Positions 1 to 11,364 of a DNA stretch of 64,000 nucleotides are shown one piece after another. Source of the stretch: Coprinellus micaceus (taxonomy: Eukaryota > Basidiomycota > Agaricomycetes > Agaricales > Psathyrellaceae); the NCBI GenBank assembly GCA_951394405.1, contig OX596342.1:62001-126000 (forward strand), written 5' to 3'. The notes below the pieces were generated by a model. The model was not told where the DNA came from. It was given only the letters and a program-made list of their open reading frames with translations, and did not search any database. The position numbers were made by a program, and so were the translations under genes. Numbering within the stretch: position 1 is the stretch's first letter; the number at the start of each line of letters is the position of its first letter.

Positions 1-1899
1 AGGGTCAATTTCGCTTTGATGTTTTTATCGCGTTGCTAATACGGAACCGTTCTTCGTCTCTCCCTGCAGGAAACAGGGCGGAGTTGCATTCCGCCTTTAG
101 GCCTCCGGGCGAATCCGAAACCCTCTGTCAACGTCTGGGTGAGTACTTCTATAGTTGAAGACTGGGGTTCTCCTCTTACCGAGCGTCACTCTCTCAGTTT
201 CATGTCCCCGTCGCCCCGATTCCGAATCAACCTGCTGTATGAATATCATGCTCGTAGGTTCCCTCGAAAGATCATCGATGACGTGGGTGTAACAAAGCGT
301 AGGCGAAGCAGTAGGTGAGATATCGACGTTCAGGGAAGTCAGAGACAACCCACAGTTGTTCACCGTTCGTCTCTCGAGGCGATCTTCAGACCTTCTCTGG
401 TTGGTTCGTCCCTACAGCCGAATTCGAACGTGTTTGTTCTACCCGGCCACCCCGACGTCTACTATTCCTCACCCCCTGCTGGACCCTTCGAAGAGTGGGC
501 CTTTCATGGCCTTTCGACGTACTTTGAACTGCGACCGCCTCCTCTGTCGAGCTCCTTCCTCGAGCTTTTCTCTGCTTAGCCGAGGCTAGATCCGAGTTAC
601 CAGGCTTTCTCGACGTTGGCTGTACCCAACCTCCAGATACCCTCGGAACTCACTGCGGATCGGAGTCTCATCCGCATTTCGATTTGTGGCTTTGTCGAAA
701 TGCATCGAGGGTGTTGGATATCCTGGTTCTCGGGTAGACGCGCTCGATGCCCAACACTTTAGCCTCTTTCAAGCTGGGCAATTCGCGTTCAACATGCAAG
801 TTCGCGTTGGCCGTGTACTTCCCTGAGGGTGAATCATGTTGCTGAGCGCAGAAAACGGGGATGGTGTGGCGGCTGGTACGACCGAATGGTTAAGCCACTG
901 TTCCTTGGGTCGCTCTTCCGTTTGTATCTGGGAAATGACATTCTCTGAGGCCGTCCCTGAGTACGCGTCCATTTCCCTACGCTTATCTTAATAAATAGAC
1001 GGTTGTCCATCGTATCTTTCGAGTGAGTGTTCGTCTCAGGGTTTCCGGACGCCGCTGGCGAGAGCATTGATGCAACGAATGGTAGGCTCATATGTGTTGG
1101 GCAGCCTGGGATCGCCGTGATACTCGAGATGATCAGGCAGGGGGAGAACGGGATACCATTTAAATGCAGGCACGTTTCTCCTACCTCCGATGAACTGTGC
1201 CTTCAGCGATGCAGACCCCGCTTCCACCCTATCACAGCACAATTTCGTCACACAAGGGCACGAGGACGGCCAATGACGACGCGATTTGCCCACTGGAATG
1301 CTGCGATCCTAAACCGGGGTGCCTCGATCCCGAGAAACGTCACAAGGGTCACCATGAGGTGAGATAAGCTGAGCTAAAAGCTTAGCGAGTATCCGCAGCC
1401 CCAGGCACAGCCTCGAATTGCAGCCACGGCGTCCCTCTAGGCGCAAGAATTCTCCCCTTCCATCCGAGCCTGAAAGACACCTCCGTTAGGACCACACAAA
1501 CAGGTGTCGGTCGGTGGGGAGGAAAGGTACGCGGCATATGCTGGGGCTACTGATACGACTTTAATATAACCTGGAATGGCGGACGCCCTGATATGGAGGC
1601 CTCGAGGCCGGGACATCCGCCTCACTGAAAGCAAATTTGACTGTGCTGTAAATTTGGGGTTCTTTGGACGGCTAGGCGCAGGGAGAAAGGGGTGGGGCTT
1701 GCCTCGCTTTCCTTCCTGCCCTTTTACTGTCTCTCTCTGCAGACCTCTCCTCCCATCTCGTCTGGACACTCTGCCTACCTCCGTTCGACGAGGTTTAGCC
1801 GCGATCATCTCAGAACGTGTCCTTACACAGGTACGCCGACGATCCGCCGGCGCTGCCAACGCTCATATAATACCCTTGCTCTCCTAGGATCCTGCCACT
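1..1899. other. No supportable gene
   Basis: Open frames here (for example around 1030-1360 plus and 1440-1860 minus) overlap one another, have no protein-like composition and no convincing splice structure. I see no repeat, RNA gene or recognisable domain. The last 50 bases before 1900 (an ATATAATA stretch near 1865) could belong to the promoter or leader of the next gene. Confidence 0.4.
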
Positions 1900-2262
1900 A
1901 TGACTTCGTCTTCGCCCATCACCGTTATGATCATCGTCGACCTTGCTGAAGCACCTCTGGTCGAAAATATGTCTCGCCTTCATGAGACCCTCGCGAAATC
2001 GGACGATGATCCAATCTCGGTATATATCTTCAGTGAGATCGACAACGACCACCCACTCTCGAGCACACTCGAGAGTGTTGCTCTCCGGTCTATGATTGGC
2101 GTTCTTAGGAACAATGTCGACCGGATCGACGACTTACAGATCGACACGGAGTATAGATCATCATTGAGGGACATCTGGGTGTTGGTTCACTCGCTGGGCC
2201 GAGGGTTGGCAAGCGCGACGACGCTGTTCTACAAGGTCGATGATTGTCCTGGGGGAGATTGA
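1900..2262 (+). CDS. Hypothetical acidic 120-residue protein
   Basis: I do not recognise this protein. The open frame starts at an ATG shortly after an AT-rich TATA-like stretch (about 1865-1872) and reads 120 codons without an intron. The product begins with a short Ser/Thr stretch and a hydrophobic run (ITVMIIVDLAEAP), then is rich in Asp, Glu, Leu and Ser, with alternating hydrophobic positions that suggest helices. There is no clear signal peptide because the hydrophobic run is short and contains Asp. There are no Cys pairs or catalytic motifs. It is isolated, with no paralogue that I can see in this window. It could be a real small gene or chance; the support is the initiation context and the protein-like amino-acid mix. 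Confidence 0.4.
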   Translation: MTSSSPITVMIIVDLAEAPLVENMSRLHETLAKSDDDPISVYIFSEIDNDHPLSSTLESVALRSMIGVLRNNVDRIDDLQIDTEYRSSLRDIWVLVHSLGRGLASATTLFYKVDDCPGGD

Positions 2263-4199
2263 GTGGAGGTATGCCGAGTTGGCTTTTTATACTGCCATTA
2301 GCTCACTCACTTGCCTAGATAACCCGCCCATGCAATAACGAATTTGGTTAGCCTTCGCGCCTGCGCCTCATCCACACGTTTGTACTTATAGGTATCATAT
2401 GTTCGTCTTCTCCGTCCTCAGCACATATCATTTGGGCGCTTGCACATAATACGCGACTCCTTCCGTATCATATAGTCGTATCAATCTCTCGACTGCCTCC
2501 CTCTGGTCGGTTTCCCGTACCCTTCCACTTTCGTTCTGGATCATGTACAGTTCAACCCTGTTTCGAGCCTTGCCACCAACTGTACAGAACTAGGGTTATC
2601 ATTTCCATCGGAATAAGAATTCACTAGGGTATCTGTGTGGATGAAAGAGAGTACTGCAATGCAATCGAGGCCCGAGAGATGGGAGCCGAGGGTGGCTACC
2701 TGTGGGTTGATCGAGTGAGCCCATGCACTCGAGATAAGAATGTTAACTTCCCGCGTTTCGACCTTAGTGGGAGCTGTGAGGCATGGTTTAGTCCGGTGAT
2801 CATCTGTTCAGGGTATGAAATGCAATGTGCATTCAAAGGTCCGTGGATTACTGAGGGCATAAAGGCCTCGTGTCCAAAGAAGCGTGGATCGAGGACACGA
2901 GCGCTTAATGTTGGGAACCGAGTAGAAGGTCGAGTACCCAAACACGCCAACTCGCGTTGTGAATGACAATCAGGAGGACAAATGCCTGAGTTGAGCCCGC
3001 GATGGGTGCCAGTTGTGTACCGTGGGTTTCGCATTGAAGCTCCGGATGTCAGAGTTAACACGATGTATGAGTTGACGTATGCTTATTACACGAACAACCA
3101 AGTGTTGATATGGCCCTCAGGACCTCTAGGGAATTCTGGGGAGCCGCCTCAGTCAGGGGCTGCGTGATAGGGGTGGGAACTCATCGGACCGGGCTCGGCT
3201 TGTCGGCACTGACGGTGACGTCGCTTGCTCTCAACCACCATGTTCTCCTGGCCGTACCGTCTACAGGTTCCTACTCCACAAATCCCCTTCAATCTTCTGC
3301 TCTATGTTTTCTGAATATTTCTGAATCAAGAACTACGCCTTTATATTGGCGTAGCGCGAAGGGTGCTCGGACGGAGGCGACGGGGCGTTGAATGAGGTAG
3401 GTCACCTTCGGCCCCTCGTATCGCAGTTTGCCTGAACGTTTCTCATGGGTTTTAGACCTTAGCGAGGTCCTCCTCTACCCTGTGCCTCAAGAACTCCCCA
3501 CCTGTCCTCTGCAAGTAGTACTCACGATGGCGCTACTCGATCCTATGGTAGAGTTCCAGTCGTCACAGCCGGCGCTCCATGTCGGGGCGAGGTTCAGGAA
3601 GCGCAGGTTTAAACGGTTATGAGGTAAGCCCTCTACCTCTGCTGTGCTCATATCACTCGCTCAACCTGTATTCAGCCGGCGCTTAACCGCTCAGGCCACG
3701 AGTTTCGTTTAGATTGAGGTTCGACTTCCCCGCGACTGTGTCCCCCAAAACCACGTACTCCCCGCCCCACGACCCCACGTACACCCTCAATTTTCGTACC
3801 GCAATACTTCTACCAGTCTCTCACCTATTTCGAGGATCATAGACCGGTCGAGCCCCCCAGCGCCGGCTGTCGCTACCTCCGCCGAACGTGGTCAAATCGG
3901 TGGCAAGGTACGACGGATACGAAGAAGACGGGGGTGCAGGGGCTGTGAGGAGTGTGGCCCGTCTATTTCCGTCGTAGAGGTGGGTGCCGAGTCTCTACGC
4001 CTCTCAGCCACTCTCTCACCTGCTTTAACCAGACGGCTAGATACACAATGTATTTATGTCCCAGATAAGACGACCAACCAATATGTCCTCGGCCGGTTTT
4101 CCTCTCGCCTGTTTCAATTTAGGCGCTCTCCTTGCGAGCTCCGTGCTCCGTTCTTCTTATGGCGTTCTTGTGCTCTTAACTCCTCCGGTCAATGAGAGC
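2263..4199. other. Intergenic, no supportable gene
   Basis: Several short open frames (for example 2637-2966 and 3428-3622) have no recognisable motif and no splice partners. The right edge grades into the decayed CHAT copy that starts near 4200. Confidence 0.4.
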
Positions 4200-4740
4200 G
4201 AAGAAACAAGGGTGGGTCCCGAGAACGTAGGTGATGGGAGGTGCGACGCTATTGCTCTTATAGCCGGCTCGATGAGCCCCTTCACATTCCACTTTCCTGC
4301 TGCTTTGGACAAAGCCGTTCCGAGCTCAAGGTCTAGTTGAGTATACGGGACTTCGAAATAGGGGGAAGTGGAAGGGCTGGGAACGGAGAACGCCGAGAGA
4401 GGCGGACGGCCATACCGGAGGAAGTGTTTGAACGGCGACAATCGCGCCATACAGCGTATTCTACGTTGCCTAGGGAGAGAATCCGTCAAACCAATCCTGG
4501 ACATGTTCGGCATATCTATGGGTACCGTTCCAGCGCTTGAATTACGTCCTTGCTCAAGTCTTTCTAGAGAAGAGATCCAACATTGGGAGAACGTCACCGA
4601 GAAGTACGCTCGAGTGGTGGCGACTATGTGGGGGTTCCAGGATAGACACTCGCTAGCGTTGCGAGTGATTTCTATGACTACCCCTGGAGTGGACGGGATA
4701 GTCTTGCCTGTCGTTGAAGCGCATTCGATGGAGCGTCTGG
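4200..4740 (+). pseudogene. CHAT-protease pseudogene, catalytic core deleted
   Basis: This stretch is a diverged DNA-level copy of the intact TPR-CHAT gene at 7.5-10.6 kb. Positions about 4230-4595 correspond to about 9448-9800 there (the GDRCDAxALxAG segment, the RRILRCLxxE(S/L)VKPILDM segment, and even the TTTCTAG intron acceptor). Positions about 4613-4735 correspond to about 10386-10515 (the RRVVxTMWGxQDRH segment and the HSMER segment). The roughly 555 bases between these two parts are missing, so the blocks holding the catalytic His and Cys are gone. Frame breaks occur as well: a stop near 4337 falls in the Leu-Asp-Lys-Ala region. Because the intron acceptor is kept, the copy arose by DNA duplication, not by a processed transcript. 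A residual 242-codon frame (4368-5096) is not a plausible CHAT protein. Confidence 0.8.
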
Positions 4741-5414
4741 AGTCTGGAACCAAGAAGGTTTCGTGCTTGAACCATGCTTCCCGAGATGCTAACACCACTC
4801 ATCTTTACCTTGCGTTATCCCTCTCTCCTCTCGATCGCCTCCACAATCGACAGCCAAGCCGACAGTTGTGTGTTGTCACCAACCCTTCGCTCTGCCGTGT
4901 GCTTTTGCCCAACTCGGTGGGCATATACGACGTCGACGAGCCCTCCATGCTTGGGCCTCGTGGGTCAATCTTCAACGCGAACGATTGCCCTGCGGATCTT
5001 ATGCGCCTGTACTTTGCGCTACCCCTCGGATTGGCCAGCACTGATCGTCGTACTTTTGGCACAGTTGACCCGCTGGTCCACATAGCCTCATGCTGACGCC
5101 TTCGTTTCACCCCTCGTACCAGCCGAGGAGGAGTCCGTCGTCATGGAGATCAAAGATCTCTTCGATCTTTGAGTGTCAATAGAGACTCGAACTGTCCGCA
5201 GGATTCAATGTGGAGATCGGCGCGAGGCCGTGTTTTCGTTGCCCATCGCCCGCTTTGACCGTACCACCGTCACAGCACATGTCAATGCTCATTACTACTG
5301 CTATTGTCGGGGACTCTCAATTGCGTATCAGGGATGGACTAGCTTTGCTCTCGGCTCAATGGCTTAGCGGTGGTGCCCAGCGGACGTTGCTTTGTCGTGT
5401 GCACGGCGAAGGGG

Positions 5415-5423
5415 TATAAATAC
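5415..5423 (+). promoter_or_regulatory. TATA box of small basic gene 1
   Basis: TATAAATAC lies 103 bases before the ATG at 5526. The sequence continues as AGCGATAG, which closely matches the promoter of the paralogue on the minus strand at 24.05 kb (TATAAATACAACGATAG). Confidence 0.6.
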
Positions 5424-5525
5424 AGCGATAGAAGCGGGGATCCCTCACCCACCCCTCCCCGCCTACGAAGCACAGTATTCGCCCCACCATCTCTTCTCCA
5501 ACACCCATTTCTTTGCAGACTTCAC

Positions 5526-6002
5526 ATGGAACATACGGGGCCCAACCTGCATGCGAATCTCTTAACCTTGCAACGCCTCCGAGACCGACTTATAACTCTT
5601 CGACAAGATCTCACGGACTTCGTCAATAACGCGGACGGACGTTTCGTCCCTGTCGAGGCGACTACTTCGCCTGTAGAGCCCAATGGCTATGATGGCTCCC
5701 CCTTTAACTATCCCGGCTGGGAGGATGCACCTCCGGTCGAGGGCCCCTTTTCCCACCTGAGATCCGATGGTCGGCGACCCAGCCTCGCAGTGTGGTACGC
5801 GCTCCTCACTGCGAATACCCGAGCTCTTCGTTATGAGCAAATCGAGACAGTTCGACGCCCCTACTGGAAGGGCCCGAAAATGACAAAGTCGCAGAAGAAG
5901 AACAGGGCGATGAGGATTCGAAGCGGGAAGGAGAAGGTAGGTTTGAGCCCACTCGCTATAGCAGAGATGGCCGCGAAGTTTGCGAAGAGCCCCTTGCTCT
6001 GA
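5526..6002 (+). CDS. Small basic-tail family protein, copy 1 (158 aa)
   Basis: This is one of three paralogues in the window (others at 23387-23953 minus and 36309-36764 plus) that I cannot assign to a known family. The N-terminal two thirds are variable and helical (LTLQRLRDRLITLRQDL near residues 15-31), followed by a Pro/Gly/acidic linker. The C-terminal 45-50 residues carry the family signature: YWKGPKMTK, then S/T-Q/E-KKNRAM, a basic IRSGKEK-type segment, then LSPLAIAEMAAKFAKS up to the stop. The strongly basic stretch could act as a nuclear-localisation or nucleic-acid-binding patch; that is inference. The start is the first ATG after a TATA box. The gene is intronless. It sits between a dead and an intact CHAT gene. 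Confidence 0.7.
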   Translation: MEHTGPNLHANLLTLQRLRDRLITLRQDLTDFVNNADGRFVPVEATTSPVEPNGYDGSPFNYPGWEDAPPVEGPFSHLRSDGRRPSLAVWYALLTANTRALRYEQIETVRRPYWKGPKMTKSQKKNRAMRIRSGKEKVGLSPLAIAEMAAKFAKSPLL

Positions 6003-7520
6003 GATCGGCCTGGTCTTTCCTGGGTGTGACGGCATGGACTGCCAGACAGTTTCTCTTGACTAGATCATCGACTCTTTCCTTGTGTGTGTATAGTATTCCA
6101 ATGGGATTGTAAATGAAACATCGTACGTTGTCAAGCGAGACCTCACGGCAGACTGCTTGCAAGTTGCAGTAGATGATACTGTCTTGTTTGATCAACGGGC
6201 CCCCCTTTCCGAATCTCGATAATTGACGGGGTTCTGGCGCGGGGAGGACGTCGTTGGGTACATCACCCCGGATAGGAGAACCGAGATAGGGACTTTTCAC
6301 CCCAAATACGTGTGCGTCCGCCGTCATTATCTCCCCGACCCCCCTATCTCGGTAGTGTTCTACTCTTCCGGGTCTCCTGTTGCGCTTTTCACCACTCGTG
6401 GGTTTCCAATTCCCCATACCCGTGTCCATTCTAGCGCGGTTAAACAGCTCTAGCTTTGACTCGAACGTATCTCTCGGAAGTTTCACTTCTTCTTCATTCA
6501 TTCTTTTGTCGTTTCAAGATCCGTGTACACTACCCTACCTCCCCTTCACCCATTTAAAGGACCACCTACGCTGTTCTATTTCCTCTGAACCCGTTTAAAC
6601 GCCCTCAGATGGGCTGTTACCCCGGTACTTTGATCATACAATCGGCGTTTAAACAACGGTGAGGACGAACGCATCCTCGTTCCCCGCTATATCTGCCTGA
6701 CGAGACTATCAATCATCGCACGTCGAATCACTCTGTATAACGGGGAGTTGTTTAATCATTTCCATCAGGTTACAGTGGCTTTTGTGATCTGTCTCCACAA
6801 ACGAGCTAAGAGTAAGTATATGGGCCCCATGATGAGTATTCGCTCCTTCTCTTGAAGGTTCCCCAGATTGGAACGGACACTACTTCCCACCTTTGTGTAA
6901 AGCTCAAATTAATGAACAACTCGGTGCCGTGGAAAGTCGTAGAGTGCTGCGGCGGATAGGGCCCATAAGACGACGGTCTTGGAATCTCTGTTTGAAAATG
7001 CGGATAGCCCTGAGACCAAAGCGAGAACCGCGAGGACGTAGGCACGGGCCAGCTGTGTACTCGCGTTCGTTTACTCGGCCCTCTCATTTGTAGCCTTCAC
7101 GCAGGATATGATTTATCGTTGTTATGAGTTACAATACAGTTTTCGAATCGCGCCAATTCAAACATTCCGAGTCCCTCTTTTAGCAATTTGGGGGATGTGG
7201 AAAGCAGCGGAAACTAATTAGTATGTAAAGGAAGACCGATCCAAATGGAACGACTTCCCAACTCGGTTTCCAGCCGTCGTTAGAAAGCCCTCTATATGGC
7301 TGTCCAAGTGAACTCAACATTTACGCATATCGCAACCCGGGAAGAGTGTCTATGGAAGGACAACAGTACGCCATATAGACGGTGTGCTCAAGCGCACCAT
7401 TTCTGATTCACCCCAGAAGCGAAGCCTTTGCAGAATGCGACCACAGACTCCCAGCGATCGAGGTTGCAGCCAATGGCCCAAGGCAAAATCCTCTCCTAGG
7501 TATGCGCCCACTTCTCACAG
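6003..7520. other. Intergenic; may hold 5' exons of the CHAT gene
   Basis: No independent gene is supportable. The last few hundred bases (about 7380-7520) contain candidate splice sites, including an acceptor ending at 7520 (TTCTCACAG), so one or more upstream exons of the TPR-CHAT gene probably lie here. I could not fix its start codon. Confidence 0.4.
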
Positions 7521-10500
7521 GACAGGATACCATCTGATACCAATGCAGATCGAGGTCTCTCCATTGACGACAATACCTCAGCCCAATGGAAGGAGTTCGG
7601 AGTCCCCTCGCACGGTGACGCAGAACGAGCACAGCGACTCACATCTGTGATACACGTGCTTGCCCTACAGTGTGCGCCCGAACTCGAACCCTTGGACACT
7701 TCAGGAATTATATCAGCATGCAAGAGCGCGATCGAAACCTCTCCCGATGAAGATGGGTGGCTCAGCTTGCTTGGGCTCATTTATCACGTCCAATACTCAC
7801 AAACTCGCAACCTAAGGGACTTGGATCGAGCAATACCCGCCGGGCTTCGAGGAGTGAAGCTGACGCCACGCGGCTACCCAGGGACCCGGGATCGACAGCG
7901 CCTGGTACTGGAGATGCTGAACGCACGTTTCGAGGTCACGAATTGCCCTCATGACCTACAGAACGCGATCGATGCACGGCAGAAGGCATTAAAACCAAGT
8001 TCAGTCAACGTAGCGAACCATGCAAAGCTATTCCATCTGCTAGCATGGCTCAGGACTCATTTGGAATCCCCACCATATCTCTCTGGAGTGGAAGAAGCGC
8101 TGTCCATCACGCAGAGGGCCATACAGATCCTCCCCGATGGCCATTTAGCGCTCCCAATATTGTTCAACAGCCTCGGAACGTGGTTTTTAGATCGATGTAG
8201 TCGGGAAGGGGAGGAAGGGGACAAAGCAAGTGCCGATGCTGCAGTACTATATTTCAACACGGCCGTTGAATTGGCACTTGCGGACAGTGTCGATCTTCCC
8301 TTGTATTCCAGCAACCTCGACGTGGCGCTTCTCATTCAGGGCCGTTTCTCCAACTGGGACGGTATGGACAGTATCAGTCGTGCTGCGCCTGATAGCCCCA
8401 GCTTATCGTACCCCAGAGCGCGAGACAAAACACCGGAGAGTGCCAAAGACACGCTTCCACGTCCATTTCAGTATGTGGCCAACTTATGCGCACGATTTCG
8501 TCGGCATCGAAATCCTTCCGTTCTTGCAGAGGGAGTCTCCCAGGTCCACAACGCACTGAACCTCACACCAGGGGGTCACCCAGAGCTTGCGACGATCCTT
8601 CGAATGACCATCCTGGCAATCGCTTCGCAGTTTTCCATCACTCGAGACCCCACTTATCTCCCTCAAGCAATAGCAGCTTCCCGAGAACTGTTGCAAATCA
8701 CCGCGGGCGGGTCTCTCAACTTAGCAGAGATTCACATCGGACTGGGCGTATTCCACGAACATCTCGCGAGTACGGCCGAGAGGCCGTTGTTGGAGATAGA
8801 CCAGGCTATACTGCACTTCAAGGCGGGAGCGCTGTGCTCTTCAGAAAGTCCTAAAGAAAGAAGGCTGGAGGCTTCCCTTTCGTGGGCAGAGCTAACAAAT
8901 TATTATTATCCTCGCTCACCAGACATCCTACAAGCTTTCGACGTCACACTCAACTTGATCGACTGGGTGGATGGGCGCGACCAGATTGTCCGAGGGAACT
9001 ATGCTCACCTCCAGGAGCTCTCCAAAGTCCCTTGCCGGGCTGCTGCTGCGGCCTGTGGAATGGGTAAACCAGAGAAGGCTGTGGAGTGGCTCGAACGTGG
9101 GCGCTGCCTCGTGTGGAGCTGTCTTAGGCATCTCAAGGCATTGCTAACCCCGGCCAGTGCACACAACACACTCTATATCCCCCCTCACAACGATATCGTG
9201 CATCGGCAGGGTACTGGGTCTAAAGCGTCACAACTGGTATTCGCCGGTTTCCTTTCCAAGCTGGCGTTGATGGAGATCGATTCTTCCGCCCAATTGGGCG
9301 TCTCAAAATCATGGGAGGACGAGATAAAGATGCCCAAGGGTATATTGTCCTTTGAGGGTCTATTAAACCCGCCGATATGGTCCACTGTGCTTCAGAACCT
9401 CCCAACAGAAGGGCCCGTTATCATCGTCAACTTAGCCAGTGACAGGTGCGACGCCCTTGCCCTTCTAGCAGGGCTCGATCAGCCCCTCCACATCCCACTT
9501 CCCTCCTTCTCCTTGGACAAAGCGAAGCAATACCGATCCGAGCTCAAGGTCCAGTTAAATATATGGGGGCTTCGAACTCGAGGAGAAGTGGAAAGTCCGG
9601 GGGTGGAGAATGCCGAGAGAGCAGGTGGGTTATACCGCAGAAAGTGCTCCCGTGGCGACAATCGTGTCGTCCGGCGCATTCTGCGATGCCTATGGATGGA
9701 GCTTGTAAAACCGATTCTAGACATGCTCGGCATATCCGTGCGTACCCTCTCACCGCTTCCATCACCTCTTAGCTCAACTCATTCTAGAAAAGAGATCCAA
9801 TTTCGGGAGGGAATTTACCGAGAGTATGGTGGTGTCCCACGGGTCCCCTCTCATTCTTGCCCATCCACGCGGCGGGGGTATACGGAAGTTTAGGCTCTGA
9901 GAGTGTCCTCGACTACGCGGTCTCATCCTACACACCATCCGTGACATCCCTCCTCGACAGAGTTATCCATGTCCCTTCTACCGATCAGCACACGTCGGGG
10001 CTTTTCTTGACGAACCAGCCGCGGGCGCCTCATCAGGCTCGAATCCTGGAGACCACCACGGAAGTACGGCTGATTTACGACAAGGCTACGAAAAATGGAA
10101 TCGAAGTTCACAAGATGGAAGGGAGCGAGATAACCCCCAAGGAGTGTCTCCACTACATGGAGAGCTTCAGCGCGGTTCACTTGGCGTGTCATGCGTCACA
10201 GAACCTGGATATCCCTATGAAAAGCCAATTTCGCTTCCACACGGGTTCGCTCGACCTCGTCAGCATCATGAAGAGCGAACTCAAGCACGCCGACCTCGCA
10301 TTTCTGTCTGCTTGCCAGACCAGCGCTGGAGAGGAGTCACTGTCAGAGGAGGCTATCCACCTCGCAGCTGGAATGCTCGCAGCTGGGTACCGACGGGTTG
10401 TCTCGACTATGTGGGGAATCCAGGATAGACACGCACCAGGCGTGGCAGATGACTTCTACGAATACCTATGGAGTCGAGAGGATAACATCACCTGTCGTGG

Positions 10501-10627
10501 AGGAGCATTCGATGGAGCGCTCTCCGCTCATGCTCTGCATCATGCGACCCAGGAGCTGCGGGGGCGGCTCGGCGATTCTGAAAGTGACCTCCTCACGTGG
10601 GTCCCTTACGTTCACTTTGGTTATTAA
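7521..10627 (+). CDS. TPR-CHAT protease, catalytic dyad intact (5' end open)
   Basis: Two exons are clear, 7521-9737 and 9788-10627, separated by a 50-bp intron (GTGCGT...TTCTAG); together they encode at least 1018 residues. The first about 600 residues are degenerate TPR-like helices of the basidiomycete type (repeats with NLGxxxxxRF- and AIxxxxxAL-like periodicity, a WLERGRCLVWSCLRHLKALL segment at about residues 525-545). The C-terminal part is a CHAT peptidase domain: PRVWWCPTGPLSFLPIHAAG, then VHLACHASQ with the catalytic His (codon 10190-10192, residue about 874), LSACQTSAG with the catalytic Cys (codon 10313-10315, residue about 915), and the AAGYRRVVSTMWGIQD block. CHAT domains are caspase/separase-clan Cys peptidases; TPR-CHAT proteins are known protease effectors in bacteria and are expanded in basidiomycetes. 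The first ATG was not identified; the reading frame upstream of 7647 stays open to an acceptor at 7520. Confidence 0.88.
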
Positions 10628-11364
10628 CACTTTTGCATTACTCATGCCCCCCTGTTTCTGAACGGTTGCCGTCATTTGGGCAGTGGTACTTCTGGATCCT
10701 CTACGCTTCTCCGAGTCTCGTTCCCGACTCACTTGATTCGCCTACCTTTCTCATGCGGTTCTCATTCTTCCTTTCTGAATCCTTGAATTGTCCTACTCTA
10801 TCCTTTTACCACTCTACCTTCCCACTCAGTTTTTGTTACGCTTCTCCTGGCTTATGAATCGGTCTATGCTCCCCGTTTTCGTGGTATTTATCCATGCTTT
10901 TGCCACGGCTCGCGCTTCCTTTCCTATCGGTCCTTCCAGGGTCTTTTTCACATCGTCTAGAGAGTACTCTCTGACCGCGACCGTATTTTCTACTCGACAA
11001 GGCTTTGTCTACCGATCCTCCGACTCACGCATAACACGTATTATTGCACGTCTAGGCCCAACTTTATTGACGCCATCCCTCGTCGCCTTCGTGTCATTGT
11101 TCTCCCCAATGCGAACCCTTGCTCCTCTACCCACGGATTGGTAGTAGTTGTCGATACGTTGAGAAACTCGCCGGTGTTCTCATTTAGTGTCGACGACCTT
11201 CGTCGGATGCCACAGGCACAGAGTTATGAAGCAAAGAAATGGACTCGCATCTGGATAATAGGTACAGCAAAAAACAATTGAACACTCGAACGTCGAGCGA
11301 CGAACGGCGGGTATCATCCCCAAATTAAGTTACTTCACCCCACAACATCGACCCTTACTCGACT
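10628..11364. other. Intergenic, no supportable gene
   Basis: This is T- and C-rich sequence between the stop of the CHAT gene and the stop of the convergent GID5-type gene; it must contain both 3' untranslated regions. I see no coding or structural RNA signal. Confidence 0.45.

Noticed and set aside
4368..5096. 242-codon open frame
   Set aside because: Only its first part resembles CHAT, across a large deletion and in shifting frames; it is the pseudogene plus chance sequence.
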